Part shown: positions 22,302 to 31,049 of the stretch, piece after piece
Numbering within the stretch: position 1 is the first letter of the stretch
Layout of the letters: each line of letters starts with the position of its first letter
DNA from: an uncultured Acidovorax sp.
GTDB taxonomy: Bacteria > Pseudomonadota > Gammaproteobacteria > Burkholderiales > Burkholderiaceae_C
NCBI GenBank assembly: GCA_913774955.1
Contig: CAJYKV010000007.1
Location: 269,693-333,692, forward strand
DNA length: 64,000 nt
Direction of reading: 5' to 3'
Notes under the pieces: generated by a model
What the model saw: the letters and a program-made list of their open reading frames with translations, nothing else
Told to the model about the DNA's origin: nothing
Databases searched by the model: none
Translations under genes and position numbers: made by a program

Positions 22302-22652
22302 TCAGGCCGCCGCGCGCAAGGCCCCTGGCGTGCCGCCTTGCGGCGAGGCCGGCTCCACCACCCATCGCAGTTGCAGCGGTTCGGGGCCGTCGGTGCCGGC
22401 GTACAGCCGGCCGGGGCCGGGCAGGGCCAGGCGCTGGCCCGGTTCCAGGAACCAGTCGTCGCCTTCGCCGTGCTGCGTGATCCAGGCACGGCCGGACAGC
22501 ACCTGCAGCGTGGCGCGGCAACCGGGCGCGCAGTCCAGCGCGCGGACCGGCCCGCCGGGGGCCAGCGTGGCCACGAGGGTCTGGGGGGCCACCGCGCGGC
22601 GCGGGGCCAGGCGGCGCAGGAAGGCGAGGGCGGGTGCGGGTGCGGAGTTCAT
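22302..22652 (-). CDS. DUF2917 family protein
   Basis: A 116-residue cytoplasmic protein. The block RATLQVLSGRAWITQHGEGDDWFLEPGQ (shown here only by its key residues: a GRAWIT strand, then GDDWFLEPGQRLAL) matches the DUF2917 pattern of a small cupin-like beta barrel. No function is established. It is divergent from the MocR-type regulator gene at 22807. Genes in that position are common targets of MocR regulators, so it may be the regulated partner. Confidence 0.7.
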   Translation of the reverse strand: MNSAPAPALAFLRRLAPRRAVAPQTLVATLAPGGPVRALDCAPGCRATLQVLSGRAWITQHGEGDDWFLEPGQRLALPGPGRLYAGTDGPEPLQLRWVVEPASPQGGTPGALRAAA

Positions 22653-22713
22653 GGCTCCCACTGTGTCTGTGCGCTCGCCGCCGCGACAGCCGCAGCCCTG
22701 CGGCATCCGAACC

Positions 22714-22797
22714 GGTACAGAGCGCCGCGCCGCCCACTCTGTACTGCACGACCTGCCGGGCATCTGTACTGCCTCCGGCATGGCGAGGCGATACAGA
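22714..22797. promoter_or_regulatory. Four-site operator between DUF2917 and mocR genes
   Basis: The heptamer TCTGTAC occurs twice directly (22738-22744 and 22773-22779, each followed by TGC, 35 bp apart), once inverted as GTACAGA (22715-22721), and once as the near copy ATACAGA (22791-22797). Mixed direct and inverted sites in a divergent spacer are the usual arrangement for MocR regulators, which bind as head-to-tail dimers. The last site lies at the expected -10 region of the mocR gene, consistent with autorepression. Confidence 0.6.
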
Positions 22798-22806
22798 ATC
22801 GCTTCG

Positions 22807-24264
22807 ATGTCCGAGACCGATTCCACCCCGCTGTACCTGCAGATCGCGTCGCAGATGGCCGGGCTGATCCGCAATGGCACCCTGGTGCGCGGAGCGCGCA
22901 TGCCCTCGGTGCGCGAACTCGCGCGCCAGCGCGGCGTCGCCCAGAGCACCGTGGTGCAGGCCTACCACTGGCTGGAGGACGCGCAGCTCATCGCGGCGCG
23001 GCCGCGCTCGGGCTATTTCGTCGCGCCGCGGCCGGCCGTGCTGCCCGAGCCGACGGTGTCGCGGGGGCTGCGGCGTCCGCGGGACGTGTCGGTGGATTGG
23101 CTGGGCCAGCGCATCCTGGGTGCCGCGCAGCCGGCGGACGTGGTGTCGTTCAGCAGCGGCACGCCGGGCCCGGACCTGCTCGACGTGGACCGGGTGCGCC
23201 GCGCCGTGGCGCGCTCGGTGCAGCGCCACCGCCAGTTGCTCTGCGTGTACCCGTCGTCCGACGGACATGAAGAGGCCCGCCGCGCGATCGCGCGCTATGC
23301 CGTGGGCATGGGCTGCAGCCTCGATCCGGAGCGCGTCCTCGTCACCGGCGGCTGCATGGACAGCATCAGCCTGTGCCTGCGCGCCGTCACCCAGCCGGGC
23401 GACGTGGTGGCGCTGGAGTCGCCCACGCATTTTTCCTTCCTCGAAGTGCTGCAGGGCCTGCACCTGAAGGCGCTCGAAATCCCGACCCATCCGCGGCACG
23501 GCATCTCGCTGGATGCGCTGCAGCTCGCGCTGGAGACCCAGCCCGTGAAGGCGCTGATCGTGGTGCCCACCCTGAGCAATCCGCTCGGCGCCTGCATGCC
23601 CCAGGCCGAGCGCCGCCGCCTCGCGCAGCTGGCCGGGCGACACGGGCTGGCGGTGATAGAGGACGCCGTCTACAACGACCTCGCGGAAGCGGACGAGCAC
23701 CGCCGCACCGTCAAATCGCACGACACCACGGGCCATGTGATGCTGTGCAGCTCCTTCTCGAAAACGCTCGCGCCGGGCCTGCGCCTGGGATGGGTGGAGG
23801 CCGGCCGGTGGACCGAAACGCTGCGCCGCATGAAGGACCTGCAGGCCGGCGGGCAGTCGCCGGTGCTGGAGCTGGCCCTCGCCGAGCTGATGTTGCAGAC
23901 GGGGCATGCGGCGGCGATGCGCCAGCTGCGCACCGCGGTCGCCGCGCGCATGGACGCCGTGCGGCACGTGATCGCGCAATCCTTCCCTGCGGGCACGCGC
24001 GTGAGCGATCCCCCCGGCGGGCTGCTGCTGTGGCTGGAACTGCCGCGCGGGCTGGACACCCTGCAGCTCCACCAGGCCTGCCTGGAAGAGCGCATCCTGG
24101 TGCCGCCCGGCACCGTCTTCGGCACGGGCGGGCGCTTTCGCAACTGCCTGCGCATCGGCGTGGGCGGCGACTGGTCGCCCGAGCACACGGCCGCGCTGCA
24201 ACGGGTGGGCGCCATCGCCTGCGCGATGCCGACACGGGCGGCCCCGCTGTCCGCTGTGGTGTGA
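22807..24264 (+). CDS. MocR-type GntR regulator with aminotransferase domain
   Basis: A 485-residue fusion of an N-terminal GntR winged helix (TPLYLQIASQMAGLIRNGTL, MPSVRELARQRGVAQSTVVQAY) with a fold-type I aminotransferase domain used as a ligand sensor. The PLP pocket is recognisable: SNPLGACM, VIEDAVYNDL and the Schiff-base Lys in SSFSKTLAPGLRLGW. Such proteins (PdxR, GabR, TauR) sense PLP or amino compounds. The regulated pathway is not evident; the DUF2917 gene opposite is the best candidate. Start ATG 22807 (MSETDSTPLYLQ) has no SD and may be leaderless. Transcription continues towards the toxin-antitoxin pair and hisC. Confidence 0.9.
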   Translation: MSETDSTPLYLQIASQMAGLIRNGTLVRGARMPSVRELARQRGVAQSTVVQAYHWLEDAQLIAARPRSGYFVAPRPAVLPEPTVSRGLRRPRDVSVDWLGQRILGAAQPADVVSFSSGTPGPDLLDVDRVRRAVARSVQRHRQLLCVYPSSDGHEEARRAIARYAVGMGCSLDPERVLVTGGCMDSISLCLRAVTQPGDVVALESPTHFSFLEVLQGLHLKALEIPTHPRHGISLDALQLALETQPVKALIVVPTLSNPLGACMPQAERRRLAQLAGRHGLAVIEDAVYNDLAEADEHRRTVKSHDTTGHVMLCSSFSKTLAPGLRLGWVEAGRWTETLRRMKDLQAGGQSPVLELALAELMLQTGHAAAMRQLRTAVAARMDAVRHVIAQSFPAGTRVSDPPGGLLLWLELPRGLDTLQLHQACLEERILVPPGTVFGTGGRFRNCLRIGVGGDWSPEHTAALQRVGAIACAMPTRAAPLSAVV

Positions 24265-24269
24265 GAGCG

Positions 24270-24300
24270 CCACGAACTTCGTGGTGCACGAGGTTCGTGG
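24270..24300. promoter_or_regulatory. Operator-like inverted repeat before the toxin-antitoxin genes
   Basis: Two 14-bp arms, CCACGAACTTCGTG (24270-24283) and CACGAGGTTCGTGG (24287-24300), are inverted around GTG with one mismatch. Each arm is itself nearly palindromic (CACGAA-C-TTCGTG). This is the kind of site bound by ribbon-helix-helix antitoxins for autorepression. TACCAT at 24311-24316 is a possible -10 box; the GTG start at 24324 would then be nearly leaderless. Confidence 0.65.
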
Positions 24301-24323
24301 TGAATTCGGGTACCATCCGGACC

Positions 24324-24566
24324 GTGAAGAACGTCACCATCACCATGGACGACCCGGTCGCCGAATGGGTCCGCGTCGAAGCCGCCCGGCGCGGTACCAG
24401 CGTGTCCCGCATGCTGGGCGAATGGCTGGCGGAAAAGATGCGCCAGGAAGACGCGTATGCCCAGGCGATGCGCGAGGCCTTGGCGTTCGAAACCTGGGGC
24501 GCATCGGCACGCCCCTACCTGGCACGTCCCGAACTGATGGAGCGCGAGGAGCCGCCTGCGCCATGA
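24324..24566 (+). CDS. Ribbon-helix-helix antitoxin, VapB-like
   Basis: An 80-residue protein with the N-terminal strand VKNVTITMDD and helix-turn-helix RVEAARRGTSVSRMLGEWLAEKMR of ribbon-helix-helix antitoxins. A C-terminal tail of about 35 residues (AFETWGASARPYL onwards) would wrap the toxin. It starts at GTG 24324, or less likely at ATG 24345. It overlaps the PIN-domain gene by four bases, the normal antitoxin-first arrangement, and has its own operator-like repeat upstream. Confidence 0.82.
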   Translation: MKNVTITMDDPVAEWVRVEAARRGTSVSRMLGEWLAEKMRQEDAYAQAMREALAFETWGASARPYLARPELMEREEPPAP

Positions 24567-25012
24567 GCACGCCGCTGTTCGTCGATACCGGCGTGCTGCT
24601 CAGCAGCGTGGACGACCGCGACCCCGCCCGCCAGGCCCGTGCCCGCGAGTGGCTGGCGCTGTGCTGGAGCACGCGCCGCGGCCGCATCAGCTCGCAGGTG
24701 CTCAACGAGCTCTACCACAACGCCGTGGCCTGCTTTCCGGGCCCCGAGACGCTGCATCTGGTGCGCGCGCAGGTGCGCCGCCTGCGCGTCTGGCAGCCGC
24801 CGCACCTCGACGCCTACGTGGTCGACGGCGCCTGGGACCTGCAGGACCGCTACGGCCTGAGCTACTGGAACGCGCTCATCGTCGCCTCCGCGCACCAGCA
24901 GGGCTGCCGCCACGTGCTGGGCGACGTGCTGCCCCACGGCCAGCGCTACGACGCCGTGCGCGCCGTGAACCCTTTCCTCGTTACTCCCGACGCACTGGAA
25001 TCGCTCGAATGA
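24563..25012 (+). CDS. PIN-domain toxin, VapC-like
   Basis: A 149-residue PIN-domain protein; VapC toxins are Mg-dependent RNases cutting tRNA or rRNA. Acidic residues at Asp8 (LFVDTGVLL), Glu49 (SQVLNELYHN) and Asp121 (HVLGDVLPHGQ) match the metal site. The third position, normally Asp in an SYWDALI motif, is Asn103 here (LSYWNALIVASA), so activity may be reduced or lost. The start overlaps the antitoxin stop and the gene's own stop overlaps the hisC start (25009-25012). Confidence 0.82.
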   Translation: MSTPLFVDTGVLLSSVDDRDPARQARAREWLALCWSTRRGRISSQVLNELYHNAVACFPGPETLHLVRAQVRRLRVWQPPHLDAYVVDGAWDLQDRYGLSYWNALIVASAHQQGCRHVLGDVLPHGQRYDAVRAVNPFLVTPDALESLE

Positions 25013-26121
25013 CCGACACCCTCGCCGCCGCGCTCGGCCGCATCCGCCCCGACGTCCGCGCCATGCACGCCTACGCCGTGCAGCCCGCCACCGGCGTGCT
25101 CAAGATGGACGCGATGGAAAATCCGTTCCCGCTGCCGCCGGAGCTGCAGGAGGCGCTGGGCCGGCGCCTCGGCGCGCTGGCGCTGAACCGCTACCCCGGC
25201 GCGCGGCTGGCGGACCTGAAAGTTGCGCTCGCCGCGCACATCGGCATGCCGGAGGGCTTCTCGATGGTGCTGGGCAACGGCTCGGACGAGATCATCACGC
25301 TGCTGGCGCTGGCCTGCGCGCGGCCCGGCACGGGCGAGCGCGCCACCATGCTCGCGCCCATGCCCGGGTTCGTGATGTACCCCATGAGCGCGCAGCTGCA
25401 GGGGCTGGACTTCGTGGGCGTGCCGCTCACCGCCGACTTCGAACTCGATGAACCCGCCATGCTCGCCGCCATCGCGCAGCACCGCCCGGCGATCACCTAC
25501 CTGGCCTATCCGAACAACCCCACGGCCACGCTGTGGGACGAGGGGGCGGTGCAGCGCATCATCGACGCAGTGGGCGCGCAGGGCGGCATCGTGGTGATGG
25601 ACGAGGCCTACCAGCCCTTCGCGAGCCGCACCTGGCTGGACCGCATGCGCGCCGAGCCCGCGCGCAACGCCCACGTGCTGCTGATGCGCACGCTCAGCAA
25701 GTTCGGCCTGGCCGGCGTGCGCCTGGGCTACCTCGCGGGCCCGGCGGCGCTCGTGGACGAGATCGAGAAGGTGCGCCCGCCCTACAACGTGAGCGTGCTC
25801 AACTGCGAGGCCGCGCTGTTCGCGCTGGAGCGTGCGCAGGTATTTGCCGCCCAGGCCGCCGAGCTGCGGGCCGCGCGCGCGCATCTCATCGCCGCGCTGC
25901 GCGCCATGCCGGGCGTCGAACGCGTGTGGGACAGCGAGGCCAACATGGTGCTGGTGCGCGTGCCCGACGCGGCGCGGGCCTTCGAGGGCATGAAGGCCCG
26001 CAAGGTCCTCGTCAAGAACGTTTCTACAATGCATCCCTTGCTGGCCCGCTGCCTGCGCCTCACGGTGGGCAGCGAAGCCGACAACGCCCAGATGCTCGAC
26101 GCACTCCAGGCTTCCCTATGA
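25009..26121 (+). CDS. hisC: Histidinol-phosphate aminotransferase
   Basis: HisC (370 residues) is a PLP enzyme converting imidazole acetol phosphate and glutamate to histidinol phosphate. It has [15 protein letters not shown], the [13 protein letters not shown] motif with substrate Asn, [10 protein letters not shown] and the Schiff-base Lys in [19 protein letters not shown] 25009 lies inside the last codon of the toxin gene (ATGA), so translation is coupled to the toxin-antitoxin transcript rather than to hisD. It overlaps hisB in the same way. Confidence 0.96.
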   Translation: MTDTLAAALGRIRPDVRAMHAYAVQPATGVLKMDAMENPFPLPPELQEALGRRLGALALNRYPGARLADLKVALAAHIGMPEGFSMVLGNGSDEIITLLALACARPGTGERATMLAPMPGFVMYPMSAQLQGLDFVGVPLTADFELDEPAMLAAIAQHRPAITYLAYPNNPTATLWDEGAVQRIIDAVGAQGGIVVMDEAYQPFASRTWLDRMRAEPARNAHVLLMRTLSKFGLAGVRLGYLAGPAALVDEIEKVRPPYNVSVLNCEAALFALERAQVFAAQAAELRAARAHLIAALRAMPGVERVWDSEANMVLVRVPDAARAFEGMKARKVLVKNVSTMHPLLARCLRLTVGSEADNAQMLDALQASL

Positions 26122-26759
26122 CTTCCTCCTCCGCACTCGTTCCCTCCACCGCCCCCGAGGGCCCCGGCGCCGACCGCACGGCCGAGGTCGCCCGCAACAC
26201 CGCCGAAACCCGCATCCGCGTGCGCGTGAACCTCGACGGCACGGGCGCGGCGCGCCTGTCCTCGGGCATCGGCTTCTTCGACCACATGCTCGACCAGATC
26301 GCGCGGCACGGCCTGATCGATCTGGACATCGAGTGCGAGGGCGATCTGCACATCGACGGCCACCACACGGTGGAGGACGTGGGCATCACGCTGGGCCAGG
26401 CGTTCGCGCGGGCCGTGGGCGACAAGAAGGGCATCCGCCGCTACGGCCATGCCTACGTGCCGCTCGACGAGGCGCTCTCGCGCGTGGTGGTCGATTTCTC
26501 GGGCCGGCCGGGCCTGCACATGGACGTGAAGTTCACGGCCGGCAGCATCGGCCAGCTCGACACCCAGCTGGTCTACGAGTTCTTCCAGGGCTTCGTGAAC
26601 CATGCGGGCGTGACGCTGCACATCGACAACCTGAAGGGCTTCAACGCACACCACCAGTGCGAGACGATCTTCAAGGCCTTCGCCCGCGCGCTGCGCTTCG
26701 CACTGGAGCGCGATCCGCGCTCGGCCGGCGTCATCCCCTCCACCAAAGGCTCGCTGTAG
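26118..26759 (+). CDS. hisB: Imidazoleglycerol-phosphate dehydratase
   Basis: Monofunctional HisB of 213 residues; it dehydrates imidazoleglycerol phosphate with two manganese ions. The metal-binding histidines are in [27 protein letters not shown] and [18 protein letters not shown]. The first 25 residues are a Ser/Pro/Ala extension without homology. It lacks the phosphatase domain fused in enterobacteria. Coupled to hisC; two bases separate its stop from hisH. Confidence 0.97.
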   Translation: MTSSSALVPSTAPEGPGADRTAEVARNTAETRIRVRVNLDGTGAARLSSGIGFFDHMLDQIARHGLIDLDIECEGDLHIDGHHTVEDVGITLGQAFARAVGDKKGIRRYGHAYVPLDEALSRVVVDFSGRPGLHMDVKFTAGSIGQLDTQLVYEFFQGFVNHAGVTLHIDNLKGFNAHHQCETIFKAFARALRFALERDPRSAGVIPSTKGSL

Positions 26760-26761
26760 CC

Positions 26762-27430
26762 ATGAATCTCGCATCGAAGACCGTCGCCGTCGTGGATTAC
26801 GGCATGGGCAACCTGCGCTCGGTGTCGCAGGCCGTGCAGGCCGCCGCCGAAGGCAGCGGCTGGACCGTGGTCGTGACCTCGCGCCCCGAGGACGTGCGCG
26901 CCGCGCAGCGCGTGGTGCTGCCGGGGCAGGGCGCCATGCCGGACTGCATGCGCGAGCTGCGCGAATCCGGGCTGCAGGAATCCGTGCTGGAGGCCGCGGC
27001 CACCAAGCCGCTTTTCGGCGTCTGCGTGGGCATGCAGATGCTGCTGGACCACAGCGCCGAGGGCGACACCCCGGGCCTGGGGCTGATCCCGGGCGACGTG
27101 GTGCGCTTCGACCTGGCCGGCCACCTGCAGCCGGACGGCAGCCGCTACAAGGTGCCGCAGATGGGCTGGAACCGCGTGCGGCAGGTGCCGCACGGCGGGG
27201 CCGTGCACCCGGTGTGGGCCGGCATTCCGGACGACAGCTACTTCTACTTCGTGCACAGTTTCCATGCGCTGCCGCGCGATGCGGCGCACACTGCAGGGGA
27301 AACCGATTACGGCGGCCGCTTTGCATCCGCCGTGGCCCGCGATAATATTTTCGCCACCCAATTCCATCCCGAGAAAAGTTCCGAGCACGGCCTGGCGCTC
27401 TACCGCAACTTCCTCCACTGGAATCCCTGA
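26762..27430 (+). CDS. hisH: Imidazole glycerol phosphate synthase, glutaminase subunit
   Basis: HisH (222 residues) releases ammonia from glutamine for HisF. It has [12 protein letters not shown], the nucleophile Cys in [12 protein letters not shown] and the His/Glu of the triad in [13 protein letters not shown]. Its partner hisF is about 19 kb away because of the pel insert, whereas the two are usually close neighbours. Confidence 0.97.
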   Translation: MNLASKTVAVVDYGMGNLRSVSQAVQAAAEGSGWTVVVTSRPEDVRAAQRVVLPGQGAMPDCMRELRESGLQESVLEAAATKPLFGVCVGMQMLLDHSAEGDTPGLGLIPGDVVRFDLAGHLQPDGSRYKVPQMGWNRVRQVPHGGAVHPVWAGIPDDSYFYFVHSFHALPRDAAHTAGETDYGGRFASAVARDNIFATQFHPEKSSEHGLALYRNFLHWNP

Positions 27431-27508
27431 CGCTCCGTCTCCCCACTTCCCTCCCACCCCGGCCGGACCCCCATCCGCCACGGCATTCCTTCATCTTTTT
27501 TCTCCATC

Positions 27509-28261
27509 ATGCTGCTCATCCCCGCCATCGACCTCAAGGACGGACACTGCGTGCGCCTCAAGCAAGGTGACATGGATCAATCCACCACCTTCGGCGAAGA
27601 CCCGGCGGCCATGGCGCGCAAATGGGTGGATGCCGGCGCCCGGCGCCTGCACCTCGTGGACCTGAACGGCGCCTTCGCCGGCACGCCCAAGAATTACGCC
27701 GCGATCAAGGCCATCCTCAAGGAGGTGGGCGACGACCTGCCCGTGCAGCTGGGCGGCGGCATCCGCGACCTGGACACGATCGAGAAATACATCGACGGCG
27801 GCCTGCGCTACGTGATCATCGGCACCGCGGCCGTGAAGAATCCGGGGTTCCTGAAGGACGCCTGCAGCGCCTTCGGTGGCCACATCATCGTGGGCCTGGA
27901 CGCCAAGGACGGCAAGGTCGCCACCGACGGCTGGAGCAAGCTCACCGGCCACGAGGTGGTCGATCTCGCGAAGAAGTTCGAGGACTGGGGCGTCGAGTCC
28001 ATCGTCTACACCGACATCGGCCGCGACGGCATGCTCTCTGGCATCAACATCGAGGCCACGGTGAAGCTGGCCCAGGCCCTCACCATCCCCGTCATCGCCT
28101 CCGGCGGCCTGGCCGGCATGGCCGACATCGAGCAGCTCTGCGCGGTGGAGAACGAGGGCGTGGAGGGCGTCATCTGCGGCCGCGCGATCTACTCGGGCGA
28201 CCTCGACTTCGCTGCCGCGCAGGCCCGCGCGGACGCGCTGAACGGCGGCGTCGCCGCCTGA
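27509..28261 (+). CDS. hisA: ProFAR isomerase
   Basis: HisA (250 residues) is a (beta-alpha)8 barrel that isomerises the ProFAR intermediate to PRFAR. It shows the N-terminal [20 protein letters not shown] with catalytic Asp and the mirrored C-terminal half with [12 protein letters not shown], the second catalytic Asp. Phosphate-binding loops are VQLGGGIRD and VIASGGLAG. It is the last gene of the second his block; the convergent GH135-like gene follows. Confidence 0.97.
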   Translation: MLLIPAIDLKDGHCVRLKQGDMDQSTTFGEDPAAMARKWVDAGARRLHLVDLNGAFAGTPKNYAAIKAILKEVGDDLPVQLGGGIRDLDTIEKYIDGGLRYVIIGTAAVKNPGFLKDACSAFGGHIIVGLDAKDGKVATDGWSKLTGHEVVDLAKKFEDWGVESIVYTDIGRDGMLSGINIEATVKLAQALTIPVIASGGLAGMADIEQLCAVENEGVEGVICGRAIYSGDLDFAAAQARADALNGGVAA

Positions 28262-28348
28262 TCCCCCGCGCCGCGCAACGCAGCGCGCAGCGGGGCGGCG
28301 CGCACGCCCACTGCCGGCGCCCCGCGGGCGGGGCTGGTCGGTCTGAGC

Positions 28349-29554
28349 TCAGCAGGCGGGCGGTGTGCGTCCCTGGTTCACGGCTCCCACGGTCTGCAGC
28401 AGGGCCGTCCAGTACGAGGGCAGCGATTCCCAGGGGTTGCCGATGTCCTTGACCGGGTCGTACTGCAGGTCGGTCATGTAGACCAGTCCGGCGTTGTAGA
28501 GCGGCGATGCGGCGGACTGCACGGCCTTCTGCATGTCGGCGCAGGTGGCGGTGTTGTGTACCAGCGAGCTCTGCCGGTTGTTGGCCAGCGTGTAGAGCCA
28601 CGGCGTGGTGCGCGGATCGTAGGTGGCGTAGGTGGTGTTGCGTGCCTCGAAGGTGACGAGCACGTCGGCCACAGTAGCGTAGTCGGCGGTGTCCGGCACC
28701 ATGCCCGGATTGCCGATCACGCGCAGGTCGGCGCCCTTGGCCTTGATGTATGCATAGATCTCCCGGTAGCCGCTCAGCTTCGAGGCATCGGAGGACATTT
28801 CGTCCAGGAAGATGCCGCTGATCAGGTTGCGGCCGTAGAGCGCGAAGTACGCATCGATGTTGGCCTTCACGGCCGCGAGCGATCGGGCGCCGTAGCCCGT
28901 GTACACATAGCCCACCACCTTGCCGCCAGCGGAGACGAACGCACCCAGCGCGCTCGCATAGGCGGCTTCGGCGGCGGTGAACTCGCCGTTGTTGGGGTTC
29001 ACGATGGCCGTGACCTTGACCGCGGGATTGGCCGCCGCGCCGGAGGCCAGGCGTGCCCATTCGGTGCCGGAGGACGGATGGAAATAGGCAGGCACCAGCA
29101 CCTCCAGCGCCGCGGGCGCGGGGCGCAGGTACACGATGCGCGTGGCCGTCGCGGTGGCGGCCGCCGACGAGCCCGAAGACACCGAGACCGAGGCGCTGAG
29201 CTGCTGGCGGCCCGGCGTGGTGCCGCTGAACGCGACCGTGGCCACGCCCGAGCGGGTGGTGCCGCTGGCCGAGAACGTGCCGGGCGACGCCGAGAAGCTC
29301 ACGGGCGTGCCGTCCACCGCGGCCGCGCCATTCACCGTGACCTGGGCACTGAGCGACAGGGCCGTCCCCACGCCGTAGACGTTTTCCGCCTCCGGCGCCG
29401 CGAAGCTCACGGCGACGCTCGTCGGCGTGGTGGGCGTGTTCGGGTTGGACGGGTTGCTGGCGTCAGACGAACCTCCGCCTCCGCCTCCGCAGGCGGCGAT
29501 GAGCGCGGCCAGCGAAAGGCTGCACCAGCGGACGAGGGGACGGATTCGGGCCAT
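28349..29554 (-). CDS. Spherulin-4/GH135-like glycoside hydrolase lipoprotein
   Basis: A 401-residue lipoprotein. A signal peptide ends in lipobox IAAC (Cys22), followed by a Gly/Ser/Pro/Thr linker, a bacterial Ig-like domain (about 45-135, with VSFSASPGTFS and GVATVAFSGT) and a spherulin-4-type TIM barrel (about 150-400). The barrel shows LVPAYFHPSSGTEWARL, TAIVNPNNGEF, GYVYTGYGARS and the acidic pair Asp251-Glu252 in ISGIFLDEMSSD. Glu303 (LVTFEARNTTY) lies at nearly the same spacing as the second catalytic acid of fungal Sph3 (GH135), which cleaves alpha-1,4-galactosaminogalactan. Pel is a related GalNAc/GalN polymer. The gene lies 121 bp downstream of pelG on the same strand, so a role in trimming or releasing Pel is likely but inferred. 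Start ATG 29554 has SD AGAGGA. Confidence 0.8.
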   Translation of the reverse strand: MARIRPLVRWCSLSLAALIAACGGGGGGSSDASNPSNPNTPTTPTSVAVSFAAPEAENVYGVGTALSLSAQVTVNGAAAVDGTPVSFSASPGTFSASGTTRSGVATVAFSGTTPGRQQLSASVSVSSGSSAAATATATRIVYLRPAPAALEVLVPAYFHPSSGTEWARLASGAAANPAVKVTAIVNPNNGEFTAAEAAYASALGAFVSAGGKVVGYVYTGYGARSLAAVKANIDAYFALYGRNLISGIFLDEMSSDASKLSGYREIYAYIKAKGADLRVIGNPGMVPDTADYATVADVLVTFEARNTTYATYDPRTTPWLYTLANNRQSSLVHNTATCADMQKAVQSAASPLYNAGLVYMTDLQYDPVKDIGNPWESLPSYWTALLQTVGAVNQGRTPPAC

Positions 29555-29675
29555 GGCAATTCCTCTCTGGGAGGCGATACGACGAGACGCCCGATTGTCT
29601 TCCGGCGTTGCGCCCGCGGTATCGCTGTTTTTTGTGGGTTTTGTAAAGTTTGGACACATTTGGGCCGTCGGGCCC

Positions 29676-31049
29676 CTACTGCAGCATGAAGGTCTCGTAT
29701 TCGAGCCGGTTCAGCTGGCGGGACAGCAGGTACATGCCGGTGCACAGCGTGAGCAGCGTGGCGACCGCGAAGCCGTAGCCATAGAGCGCCGCGCCGGCAT
29801 ACAGCGTGAAGCCCGTCAGCAGCACGTTGAGCGCCACGAACTGCACGCACAGCAGCAGCACGATGCGGCGCTGGTCGAGGTAGAAGAACACGTTCAGGAT
29901 GGCCATCAGCCCCACCTGCAGCCCCGCGCCGATCACCTGCACGTGCAGCAGCGGCAGGTACAGGCGCGAGATGCCCAGGCCGCTCAGGATGGCGGGCCCG
30001 GCCACGAAGGTGATCAGCACGGCCAGCGTCTGGATCTTGGCGATCTCGCCCAGGCCCTGCTGGATCGAATACACCATCTCGTCGCGCATCGCCTCGATGT
30101 ATTCGAGCGAGCCGCCGCTGCGCACGGCGTCGTAGAACTTGTCGTAGTACTCCACGAAGTCGGTCTCGATGCGCACCAGGAACACCGCCATCCCGGGAAT
30201 GATCGACAGGTAGGCCAGGAACACCGGCAGGTCGTAGATCAGCGAGGCGCGCAATCCGCCGATGATGGGCTCGGAGGTCGGCGGGAAGTACCAGAACATG
30301 AACTTGTCCACCCAGATGCCGAAGTTGTAGAGGAACCCGATGGCGATCAGGGAGGGGTAGAGCAGTTTGCGCTCGGCGAACTCGAAGGCGATGATGCGGC
30401 CACGCGGGTTGAACTCCCTCACCACGAGCAGCCACATGCCCGCGAGCAGCAGGTAGTTGCCGATCACGAAGCCGGCCAGCAGGCCTTCCAGGCCCCAGGG
30501 GCGCATCAGCAGCGAGCTGAGCACGACGACGGCGTACGACACGCCGAACAGCCCGACGATCGCCTTGTAGCGCTTCATGCCCGAGAGCAGCACCGTGAGC
30601 ACCCAGACGTCGCACATGAGCGTGAAGCCCGCGAGCATGAGCATGCGGTAGATGAGGCCCAGGTTCGGCAGCAGCGTGAACAGCGCGAGCGTGCCGAGCG
30701 CCGCGGCGGCGAGCGTGGTCACCAGCATCAGCCCGTGCAGGTTGGGCAGGATCGCGTCCTTGCGCTTCTCGAAGAGGCGGTCGGAGACGAAGCGCGTGAA
30801 CGCGAGCTGCACCAGCCCGGTGAGGATCAGGCTGCCGGCCACCATGTAGGTGACGGAGGTCTGGAACTGCGTGACCAGCACGCCCGGCACGACCACGCTC
30901 GCGCTGAAGATACCGATGAGCAGGATGCCCACGATGGAGAACACCCACGGCCCGGAGCCGATGACGCCCGCGTAGGCGTAGGCCTGCACGAGGCCCACCA
31001 GGGTGTTCTTGCGCAGCATGCGCCGCAGCTCGAATCCGATGCCGGCCAT
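29676..31049 (-). CDS. pelG: Pel exopolysaccharide inner-membrane protein PelG
   Basis: PelG (457 residues) is the polytopic membrane partner of the PelF glycosyltransferase, distantly related to Wzx/MATE flippases, and is thought to carry the Pel chain across the inner membrane. About 12 hydrophobic segments are seen. The N-terminal MAGIGFELRRMLR with YAYAGVIGSGPWVFSI and the KLLYPSLIAIGFLYNFGIWVDKF-like central block are characteristic (key residues GIWVDKFMFWY). Its ATG overlaps the pelF stop by four bases. Last of the seven pel genes. Confidence 0.95.
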   Translation of the reverse strand: MAGIGFELRRMLRKNTLVGLVQAYAYAGVIGSGPWVFSIVGILLIGIFSASVVVPGVLVTQFQTSVTYMVAGSLILTGLVQLAFTRFVSDRLFEKRKDAILPNLHGLMLVTTLAAAALGTLALFTLLPNLGLIYRMLMLAGFTLMCDVWVLTVLLSGMKRYKAIVGLFGVSYAVVVLSSLLMRPWGLEGLLAGFVIGNYLLLAGMWLLVVREFNPRGRIIAFEFAERKLLYPSLIAIGFLYNFGIWVDKFMFWYFPPTSEPIIGGLRASLIYDLPVFLAYLSIIPGMAVFLVRIETDFVEYYDKFYDAVRSGGSLEYIEAMRDEMVYSIQQGLGEIAKIQTLAVLITFVAGPAILSGLGISRLYLPLLHVQVIGAGLQVGLMAILNVFFYLDQRRIVLLLCVQFVALNVLLTGFTLYAGAALYGYGFAVATLLTLCTGMYLLSRQLNRLEYETFMLQ

